In this document: piece after piece, positions 1 to 26,270 of the stretch | Layout: each line of letters opens with the position of its first letter | Position numbering within the stretch: position 1 is the stretch's first letter | NCBI GenBank assembly: GCA_020284085.1 | Contig: JACEVL010000671.1 | Location: forward strand, 784,501 to 848,500 | From: Aporrectodea caliginosa | Lineage: Eukaryota > Annelida > Clitellata > Crassiclitellata > Lumbricidae | Reading direction: 5' to 3' | Length of the DNA: 64,000 bases | Position numbers and translations under genes: made by a program | Notes under the pieces: model-generated | Database searches by the model: none | Told to the model about the DNA's origin: nothing | The model's input: the letters and a program-made list of their open reading frames with translations, nothing else

Positions 1-401
1 GACACAAAAAGGGTTTTCTGGATTGCGACTGCTCTTAGTCAAAAGATACTTTTGATCCCTGGGTTGTGCTAGAGCTCTCAGAGATGGAGAATAGATGTTA
101 CAGCTCAAGACCTATCTTTTAAACGGTCATATGACTCATTGATTTTGTAAACTCGTGTACAGCACCCTTGGCATTGGCTTCGGCTCTGCTATGGCGCCAT
201 ATAATTCCTCTTTTATTATTATTGTTAGCTTATGGTACATTGCCTGACCCTATCTAAAATTATGTTGAAAATGATTCTGTTTGTTTTGAACAGATCTCTG
301 TTATAGTGTTTATCTTACTATGTGACGCTATGTAGATCGATTTTGATTTGAAAAATTTTCATTTGATTCTTGAAGTAGAAGTTCCTTAATTTTGATAAAA
401 G

Positions 402-16239
<15,838 letters not shown>

Positions 16240-18299
16240 GATCGGGATGCCTCGATCTGCTAGTCCAAGCTCAACCACTTGTAGTTCTTGAATGCTATGA
16301 TGTAACAAGCTCAAAGACATGGATCAAACATTCCTGCAGATGTTAATATTTCTGGTCAGGGTATTTGAAGGATGAAGTATTCATGCAGACAGTTCTGGGG
16401 CATATTTGGGGTACCCAACCCGTTATTACTGGAATATGGGAACCATGTCATGGTTGGCTTAACAGCAGAAAAGTTGCTATTTGAACAGAACCTGTGAATG
16501 TGTCCCGGTTTGGTCTTGTCTATTGATTATATAAATCCTGCCATCCTGTCGGTCCAATTTAGAACTTGTGAGCATGACACAAGTATGATGACGACACTGT
16601 ACATAGAAATCTGCAACGACACATTGCACGTATGTAGGAAATTGTGAATCACTTGTTGGTTTTTAGACAGAAGGACTTTGCAGTTGCATTTATATATTCA
16701 GAGCGCACAAAATACTAAGCGAACTCCCTCCGTGTAATGACTTTGGATAAGTTACTTGCATACAATTTGAAGCAGTAAAATTGGTGTAGGCTGCAGCGGG
16801 GTCAAAGTTCCTTGTGTAGCTGCAAGAAGAAGCAAAGAACATTGCAAAAAGTGTGATTGCAGCTCTCTGGTTAATTGCTGGTAGAGCTTGGCTCTTGTAT
16901 TAACATGTTTTTAAAACAAGTACTTGTCATTAACAGATGTTTCATGGATTCATGATTACTAACCCAAAACCTATTGGGTGGTGTGGGATTTTATCAATTG
17001 TCAGAATGTGATATGAAATGTAACAGCATAGAGGTGACGTTAATAGTTAATCTTGGGAAGTGTTCCTGTTATCATGACAGTGTGTGGTAAATGAAAGAGT
17101 GTTCTTGTATGTATTTTATAGTTTTATAGCACATTTTCCTGTTGTAATTTTGATAGGCTGTAAAATCCAAGTGACGTAATCATACATTTTTTTAAATTTC
17201 TTTTAGTATTTTGTATGAAAATCCTAAATTTATTGAAGAATATTTCAGGAAATGGTCGACACAGTAGTCTACAACTGGAAAACTTCAAATTATGAGCAAA
17301 GGGGTTCAAAAAGAGCATTTAATTTCAATTTAATCCCAAATGGTATGATTGGAAGGCAGAGCTTTGCATGGATACTAATAGATCTGGGAGTAGTTTCGAA
17401 ATTCTGCTGTTATTTGATGCTTGTTAATTGTACAATTTTCAGGCAATGTGTTCTGGAAATATTTCTTAGAGTTTTGTTTCTGGTTTCTTGTTTTTGAATC
17501 GTGCATTTATGATCAGACTGAATGTTTTTAGTTGGAGTGCGTTTAACGTACCCTTGCAGCATGTGTACATGGGCCCAAATGGGACCCATATTTTTCACTT
17601 CAGGGTCCCCTCAAGTGTTCATGGTCTTGCAGTCACTCTTGCTGGCAGGACATGTTGTTTGCTTGTAATATGCTGAATGTGTGAAAGAATTGGTTTAAGT
17701 GTGTTTTTAAGTGGTCAGGGAACTGTTGAAAGTCAGTTAACTATTTGGGGCTTGATATCAAATTGAAGATGCTTTCTTGATGGCTTTATCAGGTTCCATT
17801 TCGGATCGAGATGCATAATTCAGGTTAAAGAACAAGTGCATGATGTTTGGTTCCTCCTTTAATTATATGTCTCTACTTATCCTGAAGTGATTACTGTTAT
17901 TAGCATCACCTCCATAATGAGGTGGAAGAGATGCTTGGTTCATCCTTTAATTATCTCCGCAATGAGGCGGAAGAGACTCGGAGGTGATTCTGTTTCAGAA
18001 TGTTCTCCATGCACCAATCATACTTGCTTTATATTGGACCCCAGACTTTGCTTTGGTCGCAAAGAAATATATTGGACCCATGGCAGGTTGGTATGGACCC
18101 AGTGAATATGGTTATCTCGAACATTTCTTAGGATAGATTGTTTCTTTTTGCCGAAAAGCTAACGTATGATACATAGGCTTATTTACGGGTATAGTTTCTG
18201 GAATTAAATACTTGTTACTGTTCCAGACGGTATCTTGTAATTGTAAATTTATATATTATGTATCAATGTATGTATGAAAACACTTGATATAAGTACGTG

Positions 18300-18520
18300 A
18301 CAAAAGCGCCACTGCAATTAGATTCATCATAGGCGCTCATGACCTAACACAATGAAACCACGATCGAACAGAATGGTCTTCAAGCGTTTGCGGAAAAGAG
18401 GCAAAGAGAGACTGAGGGGCTCATGTCACAGCTTGTTAGGCAGTTTATTCCAGGTGGATGGGCCAACCACAGCAAAACTGATATTGGACCGTGGAAATCT
18501 GGGCCTGTGGAAAAACAGTC
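18300..18520 (-). mobile_element. Decayed LINE 3' end
   Basis: The reverse complement reads GPSTWN-like residues (TTGGCCCATCCACCTGGAAT) and ends in a degenerate AGCGCC/GGCGCT region. Strongly diverged. Confidence 0.5.
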
Positions 18521-19639
18521 TCGCCATGTGTAGTGGGAGATTTGTGAGCAGGGATGGCTGTGTATTTTGTTATCTTGTCATGTACTTATGTACGAGGCTT
18601 TAATATGTGATGTAATGTCTTAAATTTCTTTCGTTTATATGTTTATTTTTCCATTTATCTGCGGCAGTGCTGTAATGTAATTATCAAAGTGGAAGGTCCA
18701 AAATGTTCACCGAGTTCTCGGTATGTGTGTTTAGATGTTATTGCGGACATGTACACATAGCACCTTCAAAGGTTCTCCCATTATGAAACACTTTGATGTG
18801 TTTATTTAGTTATCAGAATACTGACCCGTCAGTAATGTTCCACAGTTTGTTGTTGTGCTTGATCACAACTTGTTGAATAAGCAGGTTTGTATAATTATTT
18901 TTAAAGTTTTTAGCTGTATGTTAGAGCTGATTTTGTTACAGTTCTTCAGTTTATTGTTTATCATGTAATATTTGTTTTGTAGCTTTTGTGTAATTATGTG
19001 GAACATCAACAATGCATGCATGGTTTTATTGGAGGACTACTGTACATGTAGGCTACTGTCTTTGACTTTAACGACGAGCACACTCTCGTCATTAAGGTGT
19101 TAATATATAAACTGTGCTTAGCTGGAATGATATGTAACAGTTGATGTCAATTGTTGTAAAGGGAGATTTATTTTTGCAGGAGTAGAATATGGCCTTTGTG
19201 TGTTACTTTTTCTAAACTGAAACACTTCAATTTGGGCTAGACTAATTAAGGGACTGTCACGTAACTGGCATGGGAAGGTGTCTATGCCTCTATGGTAAAT
19301 TGGTAATAATAGACTTAATGCCATTGGAATAGAACTATACATACATAGGCTACATTTATACACGATAATACACATACACATACATAAATAAATTCCTACC
19401 TATTTCACAATGTAACCAACTCGCTCCTCTGTCCTCGCATCTTCAATAGCTGTAATGTCCTCATTAAAATTCAGAATCCATTTAGCAGGCAGGCCCCTTC
19501 ACCTGTACACCGGAGCAGATAATAGGATTTATGACTCAATATGAGGTACAGTAAAATAGAATACAACTGCCTTTGATATCGCCCTCCTTCTAAGGTGGCC
19601 CTAAGCTCAGAAGTGCACACGCCTCGGCGGCGCAGAAGC

Positions 19640-19790
19640 AATAATATTGCAGAGCAATTGTGCGCGAAGGACTTGCTCACGGTCCCTACACAGTTAGGCT
19701 AAACCACCCCAGACGAGGGTCGAACCCGTACTCTCTGCATTACAGGTCAACCACTCTAACCAGTCAGCCACCGTGCAACACTTTCTTTCT
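19640..19790 (-). mobile_element. SINE family C head
   Basis: Reverse orientation: GGGTCGAACCCGTACTCTC (box B) and AACCACTCTAACCAGTCAGC (box A), with AAGGACTTGCTCACGGTCCC as in the other family C copies. Confidence 0.65.
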
Positions 19791-19939
19791 AGAGGTATCT
19801 AGAACGGCGTTGACACTCTTACCTGCGATACATCTGCACCTTAATCCTATTAGGCTATCCTATAATTATGTTCTGTTGCAATTTCTCCCCAAATAGGCCT
19901 AGTCGTACAGTTAAAATATGCAATGGACGGAGGTGGAGG

Positions 19940-20080
19940 GCCAGAGGCGGCCGGCGATGGAAAAGGCGGGCAATGTGACTAGAAGGGAGAACATGGGAAG
20001 GAACCAGAGCCTCCAGAGGCGATGGTATCGGTGGATGGCCAAGAGTGGCGGGCGATGGAAAAGACGGGCAATGAAAGGAC
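19940..20080 (+). repeat. Short purine-rich direct repeat
   Basis: GGCGATGGAAAAGGCGGGCA recurs about 100 bp later as GGCGATGGAAAAGACGGGCA within a GC-rich block. No gene is recognised. Confidence 0.6.
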
Positions 20081-20436
20081 GGGCGTCCAAGCAATCCACG
20101 ACTGTCACAGAATTAAAAGTACCGTAGGGAACTTTATTAATGGACTCGCATGGCGTTCGCGAAACCATGACGAATTAATGCCTTTTTAGGTGATCATGTT
20201 TTAAAATTGGCATCCCGACGGAGTTCTTCAGGTAGGCCTATGGAAGATTTGCAACTAATTGAAATATTGAATTGGTTTTACATAGTCTGTACACAAGAAA
20301 TAAAAAATAGTGAATTCAAAATGTACGGTCCGCTGCAAAAATATCTTCATCGTCTATACAATGTCATATGTTACTCATGTATAGCCTACGTGCTTTTAGC
20401 AGTTTAAGAATTTTCATTATAGTTTGATACTACGGG

Positions 20437-20971
20437 CAGTGTGATTCTCCTTACAGATTTTATTTTAGTTTTAGTTACAGTTATAGTTAATGGCTTTTTA
20501 TTTTAGTTATAGTTATAGTTATAGTTAGTATTATTTTTAGTTATAGTTATAGTTATAGTTAATGGATTTTATTTTAGTTAATTTTAGTTACTACTTAGTT
20601 ACAATAATTAAGTCTATAAGCAAAATTGTGCATATTAACACGATGTTTCACAATTGCTCAGAGCTTTGAAAGCCTTTGAAGCATGGGTGCATTCAGCTTC
20701 ATGAATACACGAGTTTCCAAAGTAACTGACAAATTGCATAATAAAAATCTCGAATTTTTCGATCTCGTTTATGTCGAATCGTCCATATTGCACTTCCTAT
20801 TTTTATTTTTTGTATTAACGAAAATAAAGATGAATTTTCGTTATTGTTATTTTCGTTATAGTTATAGTTATAGTTAATTATATTTTTTAGTTATAGTTAT
20901 CGTTAACGAAATCATTTTATTTTCGTTAACGAACATTATCGTTATCGTTATCGTTAACGAGAATCACACTG
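20437..20971. mobile_element. hAT MITE with internal hexamer arrays
   Basis: Perfect 13-bp inverted termini CAGTGTGATTCTC and target duplication ACTACGGG at 20429-20436 and 20972-20979. The interior is largely TAGTTA and CGTTAT/CGTTAA hexamer arrays. It lies 78 bp left of the Gypsy element. Confidence 0.92.
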
Positions 20972-21049
20972 ACTACGGGTCACTCTGGCAGCCGTCAAAC
21001 ATAGGGCTAGTCGCATTAAATGTATAGAAGAACGGGTCTACCCTGATAC

Positions 21050-21886
21050 TGTAACGTTAAACGGGGTTTCACGTCTCAGGATGCGAATGTAAGGCGCGTG
21101 TCGCTCAGGATGGGAGCGTTAGTCCGGCCTCCGTCGTCTATCGAAGGACTTCAGCATCTGCCAGTCGACGAGCTGTAGCGGTCAATGTCACCCACCGAAG
21201 GAATCAAACACCAGAGTTCAATCGACGATCTTTATTCACACCACTTCAGATCCACAACATACAAGCATCCCAACAAAGACCTCAGAACACACCTACTACA
21301 CAAGAGCGCCCTCTATATATACCCAGCTGGGGCAGGGGTAGGACTCCAGAACCAAGGCTAGGTTGCCAAGCCTAGCAGGTTGCCAAGCCTAAGTCGCCAA
21401 GCCTAGGGAGTTGCCAAGCCTAGGTTGCCAAGCCTAGAAGTTGCCAAGCCTAAGGTCGCCAAGCCTATCAGGAACCAAGCCCACGGGTTGCCAAGCCTAG
21501 GGGTTGCCAAGCCTAGAAGTTGCCAAGCCTATGGTCGCCAAGCCCAGGAGTTGCCAAGCCTAAGGTCGCCAAGCCTATCAGGAACCAAGCCCACGGGTTG
21601 CCAAGCCTATGAAGTTGCCAAGCCTACGGGTTGCCAAGCCTAAGGTCGCCAAGCCTATCAGGAACCAAGCCTAGGAGTTGCCAAGCCTATGAAGTTGCCA
21701 AGCCTAGGGGTTGCCAAGCCTAAGGAGTTGCCAAGCCTAGGCCAATACACCACGGGCAAAGAACCAAGCCGGCCGCAGCCCAAGGAGGGTGGTCCAAAAC
21801 GGGGAGACCCAGAAAACCGAGGGTGGTCCCAAAAACCGTAGGGTGGACCCAAAAACCGGAGGGTGGTCCCTGGCAAAAACGCCACA
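21050..21886 (-). repeat. 3' LTR (element sense) of the Gypsy element
   Basis: Same sequence as the 5' LTR at a constant offset of 3517 bp. TATATATA is at 21314-21321 and the poly(A) signal at 21231-21236 on the minus strand. The purine tract lies immediately outside its U3 edge. Confidence 0.92.
21351..21740. repeat. LTR U3 minisatellite, left copy
   Basis: About 24 units of 14-17 bp with core TTGCCAAGCCTA and variants TCGCCAAGCC and GAACCAAGCC, in a higher-order pattern of repeated unit triplets. It ends about 30 bp from the TATA box. The same array occurs at 24868-25257 in the other LTR. Confidence 0.9.
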
Positions 21887-22259
21887 TCCTCCTCCCACCA
21901 CGATAGATATGCCCCCATATCTACCGGGCACCCGCATGGCAAAACATAAAACAACAGTGTGGCCAACGGGCCGAACAAAGTCCAAGGCTAACAAAAAGAC
22001 CAAGGCTCGCATACTAAAGTCCTGCAACAAATAAACTGCCAAGTCCTAGCTCCTGTCCAGCGAACTAAGGGCGTTCTTCGCGACCGGTGAAGTCTCTACA
22101 ATTAAAAGGTCCAATCGCAGTGGCCAACGGCCCAGAAAACTCGCAAGACAATTAAACAACAGAGGCCAACGGGCCAACAATCAAAAACAAATCAAAAGCA
22201 ATCAACAATTAAAGCCGTTTCTCGGCGACACAAAACAATTAAACAATTAAAAAGAACTG

Positions 22260-22407
22260 GCCATAGTCTCTCGACGTCAGGGACGGAGGGCCCAACGGAC
22301 TCACAGACAAAAGGGTCTGGCGGAAAAAAGGGGGAAAAAGCCATGGTCTCTCAACGTCAAGGACGGAGGGCTCAACGCATCCCCAGACAAAAGGCGTCTG
22401 GGGGAAG
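22260..22407. repeat. Two 75-bp direct repeats inside the Gypsy element
   Basis: Units starting CCATAGTCTCTCGACGTCA (22260) and CCATGGTCTCTCAACGTCAA (22342), each with GACGGAGGGC and an AGACAAAAGGxGTCTGG hairpin. They lie in the noncoding stretch between the end of pol and the purine tract. Confidence 0.7.
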
Positions 22408-22508
22408 GAAGGGGACCGAGTCAGAGTCCGGGCCGACGAGGGGTGCCAGACAGCAGCACGCGGCGAAGGCGCATAACATCGTTCGTCGCTCGCGGACATC
22501 GGAAGCCT

Positions 22509-23655
22509 CTAGCGGTAGCGGGCCGGTAGGCGAACCGTCCGCTTCGGTCGTCGATCCAAGGCGTCAACCTCGGAGATGGGAGGCGTCGCGGCTCTCTGGC
22601 CAGGTGCGTCAGAGATCGGAGCGGCAGCCCCGCCCGTCTCGTCGAAGTTCTCATCAAAGCTGGGTCGCAGCTTGTCAACATGCGCGATGAACGGCTTCGA
22701 GTTCCGGGTCTTTCGGAGTCGATAGTTCACCGGCCCAGTCTTCTCCATCACGTAGTAGGGTCCGGTATACATGCGAGCCCATTTCGGACTCCGGCCCTGG
22801 TATCGTCGCGGCGTGTAATACCAGACGCGGTCGCCCGGGGCGAACGCGGCTGGTCGCACCCGGAGGTCGTATTTCTTCTTGCGCCGTTCCGCGGAGACTC
22901 GCAAGTGTTCTCTCACCAAGCGGTAGGCGCTCTCCACCCGCTCGGCGAAGTCCTGGACGTAGCTGGAGTAGGTACCAGCTCGGTGGTCGTCATCCGGTGG
23001 CCTGCCATAGACCAGATCGATGGGAGCCCTGGTCTCCCGACCGAACATCAAATAATTCGGCGTAAAGCCGGTAGCCTCATGCAGTGAAGCCCGGTAGGCG
23101 GCGAGGACATGGGGTAGAACCTCGTCCCAATCGCGCTGATGGCTGCTATTTACCTTCCCCAGCAGGTCCCGTGGAAACCGTTCGGTCAACCTATTCCCAT
23201 GAGGGAGGAGACTAGATGGACTCGACATAATTACCTCTTCAGTCAACATACTATCCGACTGTGCCTCGACCGTAACCCTATGCGGCGGCGGCTGTCGTCT
23301 TAACGGCTGTCTCACTGGGCGCGCATCTCCCGTCTCAATTCTATGCGTGCTCACCGACGTTCTGCCTATGTCCCGGTCACTCGCGGAAAATACATCGTTA
23401 TATTTTACAAGCAAAGCGCCTAATCTCTCCCGTATCTCAGGCGGCACTTCTACGGGCAAATCCGCTAACAATTTATCTGTAGCCGAAGCTTGGCCGACCG
23501 CGTCCTCACGGTTGGTCTCGCACATTTCTACCTCTACCGGGTGCAACTCTCCTAAGGGGCGATCCTTGGACAACCGGACTGGGTCTTCGCTCAAATTCAC
23601 CACCCTTACCCGAGCATCTGCGTAGTCACCGACAACTACGTCGGGCGATATGGAC
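22509..23655 (-). pseudogene. Gypsy RT N-terminus fused to integrase C-terminus
   Basis: An open frame of at least 364 codons. The first part (PPEIRERLGALLVKY, then THRIETGDARPVRQ) is the start of a Gypsy RT. Near 23207 it jumps to the end of the integrase catalytic domain (LTERFPRDLL, HVLAAYRASLHEATGF, YLMFGRE), then the GPY/F-type C-terminal module (YTGPYYV, NYRLRK) and an Arg-rich tail. RT palm motifs, RNase H and the integrase DDE core are absent, so no activity is expected. Confidence 0.85.
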
Positions 23656-23925
23656 CCCGGGTTGGATTTCCTTAGCCTCCGTCATCCAGGCTGGCGCTAC
23701 GGTCGTTAAATTACCGTACATGGTCTTAACCGGTACATCCCTCTGGGACTTAGGGGAAACCAACACCTCCTCGGCGACGATCACGCGCCGGCACCAAATA
23801 GATCCATTACCCCTAACCAGGGAAATACGCCTGCGTCCCACAAATAAAGATCCCATACCAAAGCCTAAGCGGCAGCGATGTTCTCTCAGCCAGTCCATAC
23901 CTAACATGGGCTCCAGGAAGAAATT
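23656..23925 (-). pseudogene. Gypsy protease C-terminal fragment
   Basis: Frame containing MLGMDWLREHRC, the conserved ILGxDWL end of retroelement aspartic proteases, followed by about 80 residues of linker. The catalytic DTG/DSG half was lost in the deletion that fused this to gag. A frameshift near a C/G run at about 23655 separates it from the RT frame. Confidence 0.75.
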
Positions 23926-23942
23926 TGATCAGAAACCAGAGG

Positions 23943-24499
23943 TCGCTGAGGTTCTCTTCCGGGCGTTGAGCGCCGAAGTCCCAGAGAAGTTGCGTAGCGG
24001 CCTTCTCCAGCGAACATCGCAAGTAGTCGACCCGGTCCGCGGCCGTCCACTTGTTGTGCCTTGCGCAGACCTCGAACTGCACTAGGAATGACTCCAACGA
24101 GCCCGTCCCATCGAACTTGCCTGGTTTCATCGGCGTCGGGCGGCTTCGCAGCAAGTCACTGACATTTTCCAGCAGATTCGGCGTCGAAGTCCCCGGTTCG
24201 TTCGGTCTTTCAGTCTCTTCGCGGAAATTCGGTTTCAATTTCGTCTTTTCCGTCGTCGATTCGCCCGTCTTTCCTCGGAAGCTCGTTCTCTCTGATTTCA
24301 CGGTCATCTCTTCTTCCCTGTCTTCGCGGAAGCTCGATCTCACCTGCCCTGGGTCATCGAAGTCGATCTCGGTCAACAGGCGGCTTCGGTCCGGTTGCGT
24401 AACCATCGCGGCCATCCGTCTCGCAGCTGGCGTAGAAATCTTGGACGGCAGAGCCGCGTAGGAAACGGTGTCGTCCTCGTCATCGTCTCCCTGGAACAT
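23943..24499 (-). pseudogene. Gypsy gag fragment
   Basis: Starts at ATG 24499 (MFQGDDDEDD). A charged N-terminal region of about 120 residues is followed by a retrotransposon gag segment (KFDGTGSLESFLVQFE, then a helix with RVDYLRCSL and AAQLLW-like residues). Homology stops near 23943, where the frame runs into an out-of-frame protease piece. The capsid C-terminal half and any zinc knuckle are missing. Confidence 0.8.
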
Positions 24500-24566
24500 C
24501 TTCGGTTGACTCAGCGTCGTCGGCGGCAGGAACTCTCCGACAAAACCCCACTGGCTCTGGTACCAA

Positions 24567-25403
24567 TGTAACGTTAAACGGGGTTTCACGTCTCAGGATG
24601 CGAATGTAAGGCGCGTGTCGCTCAGGATGGGAGCGTTAGTCCGGCCTCCGTCGTCTATCGAAGGACTTCAGCATCTGCCAGTCGACGAGCTGTAGCGGTC
24701 AATGTCACCCACCGAAGGAATCAAACACCAGAGTTCAATCGACGATCTTTATTCACACCACTTCAGATCCACAACATACAAGCATCCCAACAAAGACCTC
24801 AGAACACACCTACTACACAAGAGCGCCCTCTATATATACCCAGCTGGGGCAGGGGTAGGACTCCAGAACCAAGGCTAGGTTGCCAAGCCTAGCAGGTTGC
24901 CAAGCCTAAGTCGCCAAGCCTAGGGAGTTGCCAAGCCTAGGTTGCCAAGCCTAGAAGTTGCCAAGCCTAAGGTCGCCAAGCCTATCAGGAACCAAGCCCA
25001 CGGGTTGCCAAGCCTAGGGGTTGCCAAGCCTAGAAGTTGCCAAGCCTATGGTCGCCAAGCCCAGGAGTTGCCAAGCCTAAGGTCGCCAAGCCTATCAGGA
25101 ACCAAGCCCACGGGTTGCCAAGCCTATGAAGTTGCCAAGCCTACGGGTTGCCAAGCCTAAGGTCGCCAAGCCTATCAGGAACCAAGCCTAGGAGTTGCCA
25201 AGCCTATGAAGTTGCCAAGCCTAGGGGTTGCCAAGCCTAAGGAGTTGCCAAGCCTAGGCCAATACACCACGGGCAAAGAACCAAGCCGGCCGCAGCCCAA
25301 GGAGGGTGGTCCAAAACGGGGAGACCCAGAAAACCGAGGGTGGTCCCAAAAACCGTAGGGTGGACCCAAAAACCGGAGGGTGGTCCCTGGCAAAAACGCC
25401 ACA
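24567..25403 (-). repeat. 5' LTR (element sense) of the Gypsy element
   Basis: In the minus-strand sense, U3 carries four copies of a GGTCCCAAAAACC-type unit and about 24 copies of a TTGCCAAGCCTA-type unit, then a TATATATA box (24831-24838) and, about 80 bp on, AATAAA (24748-24753). This order defines U3, a short R, then U5. Confidence 0.9.
24868..25257. repeat. LTR U3 minisatellite, right copy
   Basis: The second copy of the TTGCCAAGCCTA-type array, in the same unit order as 21351-21740 as far as I can read, which argues for a single recent reverse-transcription event copying one LTR. Confidence 0.9.
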
Positions 25404-25450
25404 ATACACAAAGCCCGATTCTCGCAATTGACTGAATTCCTGGAAGCAAG

Positions 25451-25760
25451 CTGGCAAGCTTCTAGTATCGGGGGCTGAAGGATATAGTGCGTAAGTTTAC
25501 TGGCGTCCTGAGTGTCGGTTAGAGTTAAGTTAGGCGTCGTGAGGGTCAGTAAGGGTCAGGATTAGTGTCGTCATTAGAAATCTGGTAACGTCCGGCTTCC
25601 GCACAGCATGCCCAAAGATAGGGCCTATATATAAATATCTTGTTGTTCTAAGTGTCCCTAGTTAGCTGGATCTTGATCCCTTTTGGGACTCCTCTTGCGG
25701 CCAATCCTGATATTTTTTATGTTGAAATGTTGTGTTTTTTATTTGGCTTCAATAAAGGAG

Positions 25761-25794
<34 letters not shown>

Positions 25795-25831
25795 ATAAAT
25801 CCTTCAGCCCACGATACTATAAATTTGCCAA
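25451..25831. repeat. Inverted-repeat element 5' of survivin
   Basis: The arm at 25451-25484 (CTAGTATCGGGGGCTGAAGG) pairs with 25796-25831 (CCTTCAGCCCACGATACTAT). Between them lies sequence shared with the 52.0-kb MITE and a LINE-type tail CAATAAAGGAGTTT plus (GATT)n at 25760-25792. Confidence 0.6.
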
Positions 25832-26054
25832 CAAGCTTTCGGATCACTAGTATGGGTTAGTCGGTCATGCATAATGTATTCGAAATAAAATCGAAAGTTG
25901 GATTTCCGAAAATTATTTGTTTTAACTTAGAAAATAGATTCCAGGTTTGGAACTGGCACTGCCAGAGTACGAGTATGGCGGAGCTAAATTCGCTATGCAC
26001 GAATCGCATTCGTAGATATATCTATGTTGTCACTAGCTGCGCCTCTAGCTTTAA

Positions 26055-26107
26055 TATATAAATCAGTGTCATTTAGGCGCTTGTTTTCAATTTTCAAAGT
26101 ATTCAAA
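26055..26107 (+). promoter_or_regulatory. Candidate survivin core promoter
   Basis: TATATAAA lies at 26055-26062, about 86 bp before the ATG, placing a start site near 26085-26095. Two TTCAAA hexamers (TTTGAA on the minus strand, the CHR core of G2/M genes) lie at 26093-26098 and 26102-26107, with GGCGC 12 bp upstream. Mammalian BIRC5 is a CHR/CDE gene. The sites are short and could be chance. Confidence 0.4.
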
Positions 26108-26147
26108 GTTTCGTTATTCGTAGTTAATTTAGCAATTATAATAAAAA

Positions 26148-26270
26148 ATGAATTTTGAAGACTCAGAAGAAGACAGGAAAAGGATTCACGAGATGTTTAT
26201 AGAGGAAAATCGTGTTGAAAGCTTTAAGGACTGGGTTTATGACAAAAACTGCGAATGTACACCGGAAAAG
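26148..26270 (+). CDS. BIRC5: Survivin exon 1
   Basis: Forty-one codons from ATG, acidic N terminus ([11 protein letters not shown]), then the first BIR helix and ECTPEK, donor AAG/GTAGAG. If intron 1 were retained, the frame would run on for 41 more codons to TGA at 26396 and give a truncated BIR without zinc ligands. The exon sits between inverted transposon-like arms. Confidence 0.93.

Larger units (their letters stand above)
16240..20436. other. 3' flank of CLCN7, no gene seen
   Basis: The proximal part is presumably CLCN7 3' UTR, but no convincing AATAAA lies close to the stop. A decayed LINE end (18.3-18.5 kb) and a SINE head (19.64-19.79 kb) are the only classifiable items. Confidence 0.5.
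21050..25403 (-). mobile_element. Internally deleted Ty3/Gypsy LTR retrotransposon
   Basis: Two 837-bp direct repeats (21050-21886 and 24567-25403), alike at every base I compared, flank 2680 bp of internal DNA. The 4-bp target duplication ATAC lies at 21046-21049 and 25404-25407. The LTRs run TG...CA in the element sense. A PBS (TGGTACCAGAGCC, 24565-24553) sits one base from the 5' LTR and a purine tract (GTGGGAGGAGGA, 21898-21887) abuts the 3' LTR. The interior keeps pieces of gag, protease, RT and integrase in Gypsy order but lacks the protease active site, most of RT, RNase H and the integrase core. It is therefore non-autonomous, yet near-identical LTRs imply recent insertion, probably mobilised by an intact relative. 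Confidence 0.92.

Noticed and set aside
21425..21643. Repetitive 72-codon frame rich in AKP
   Set aside because: It is translation of the LTR minisatellite, present identically in both LTRs, not a gene.
22343..22690. Plus-strand open frame of 115 codons
   Set aside because: It lies opposite the end of the Gypsy integrase frame and its 3' noncoding stretch; GC-rich shadow without a domain.
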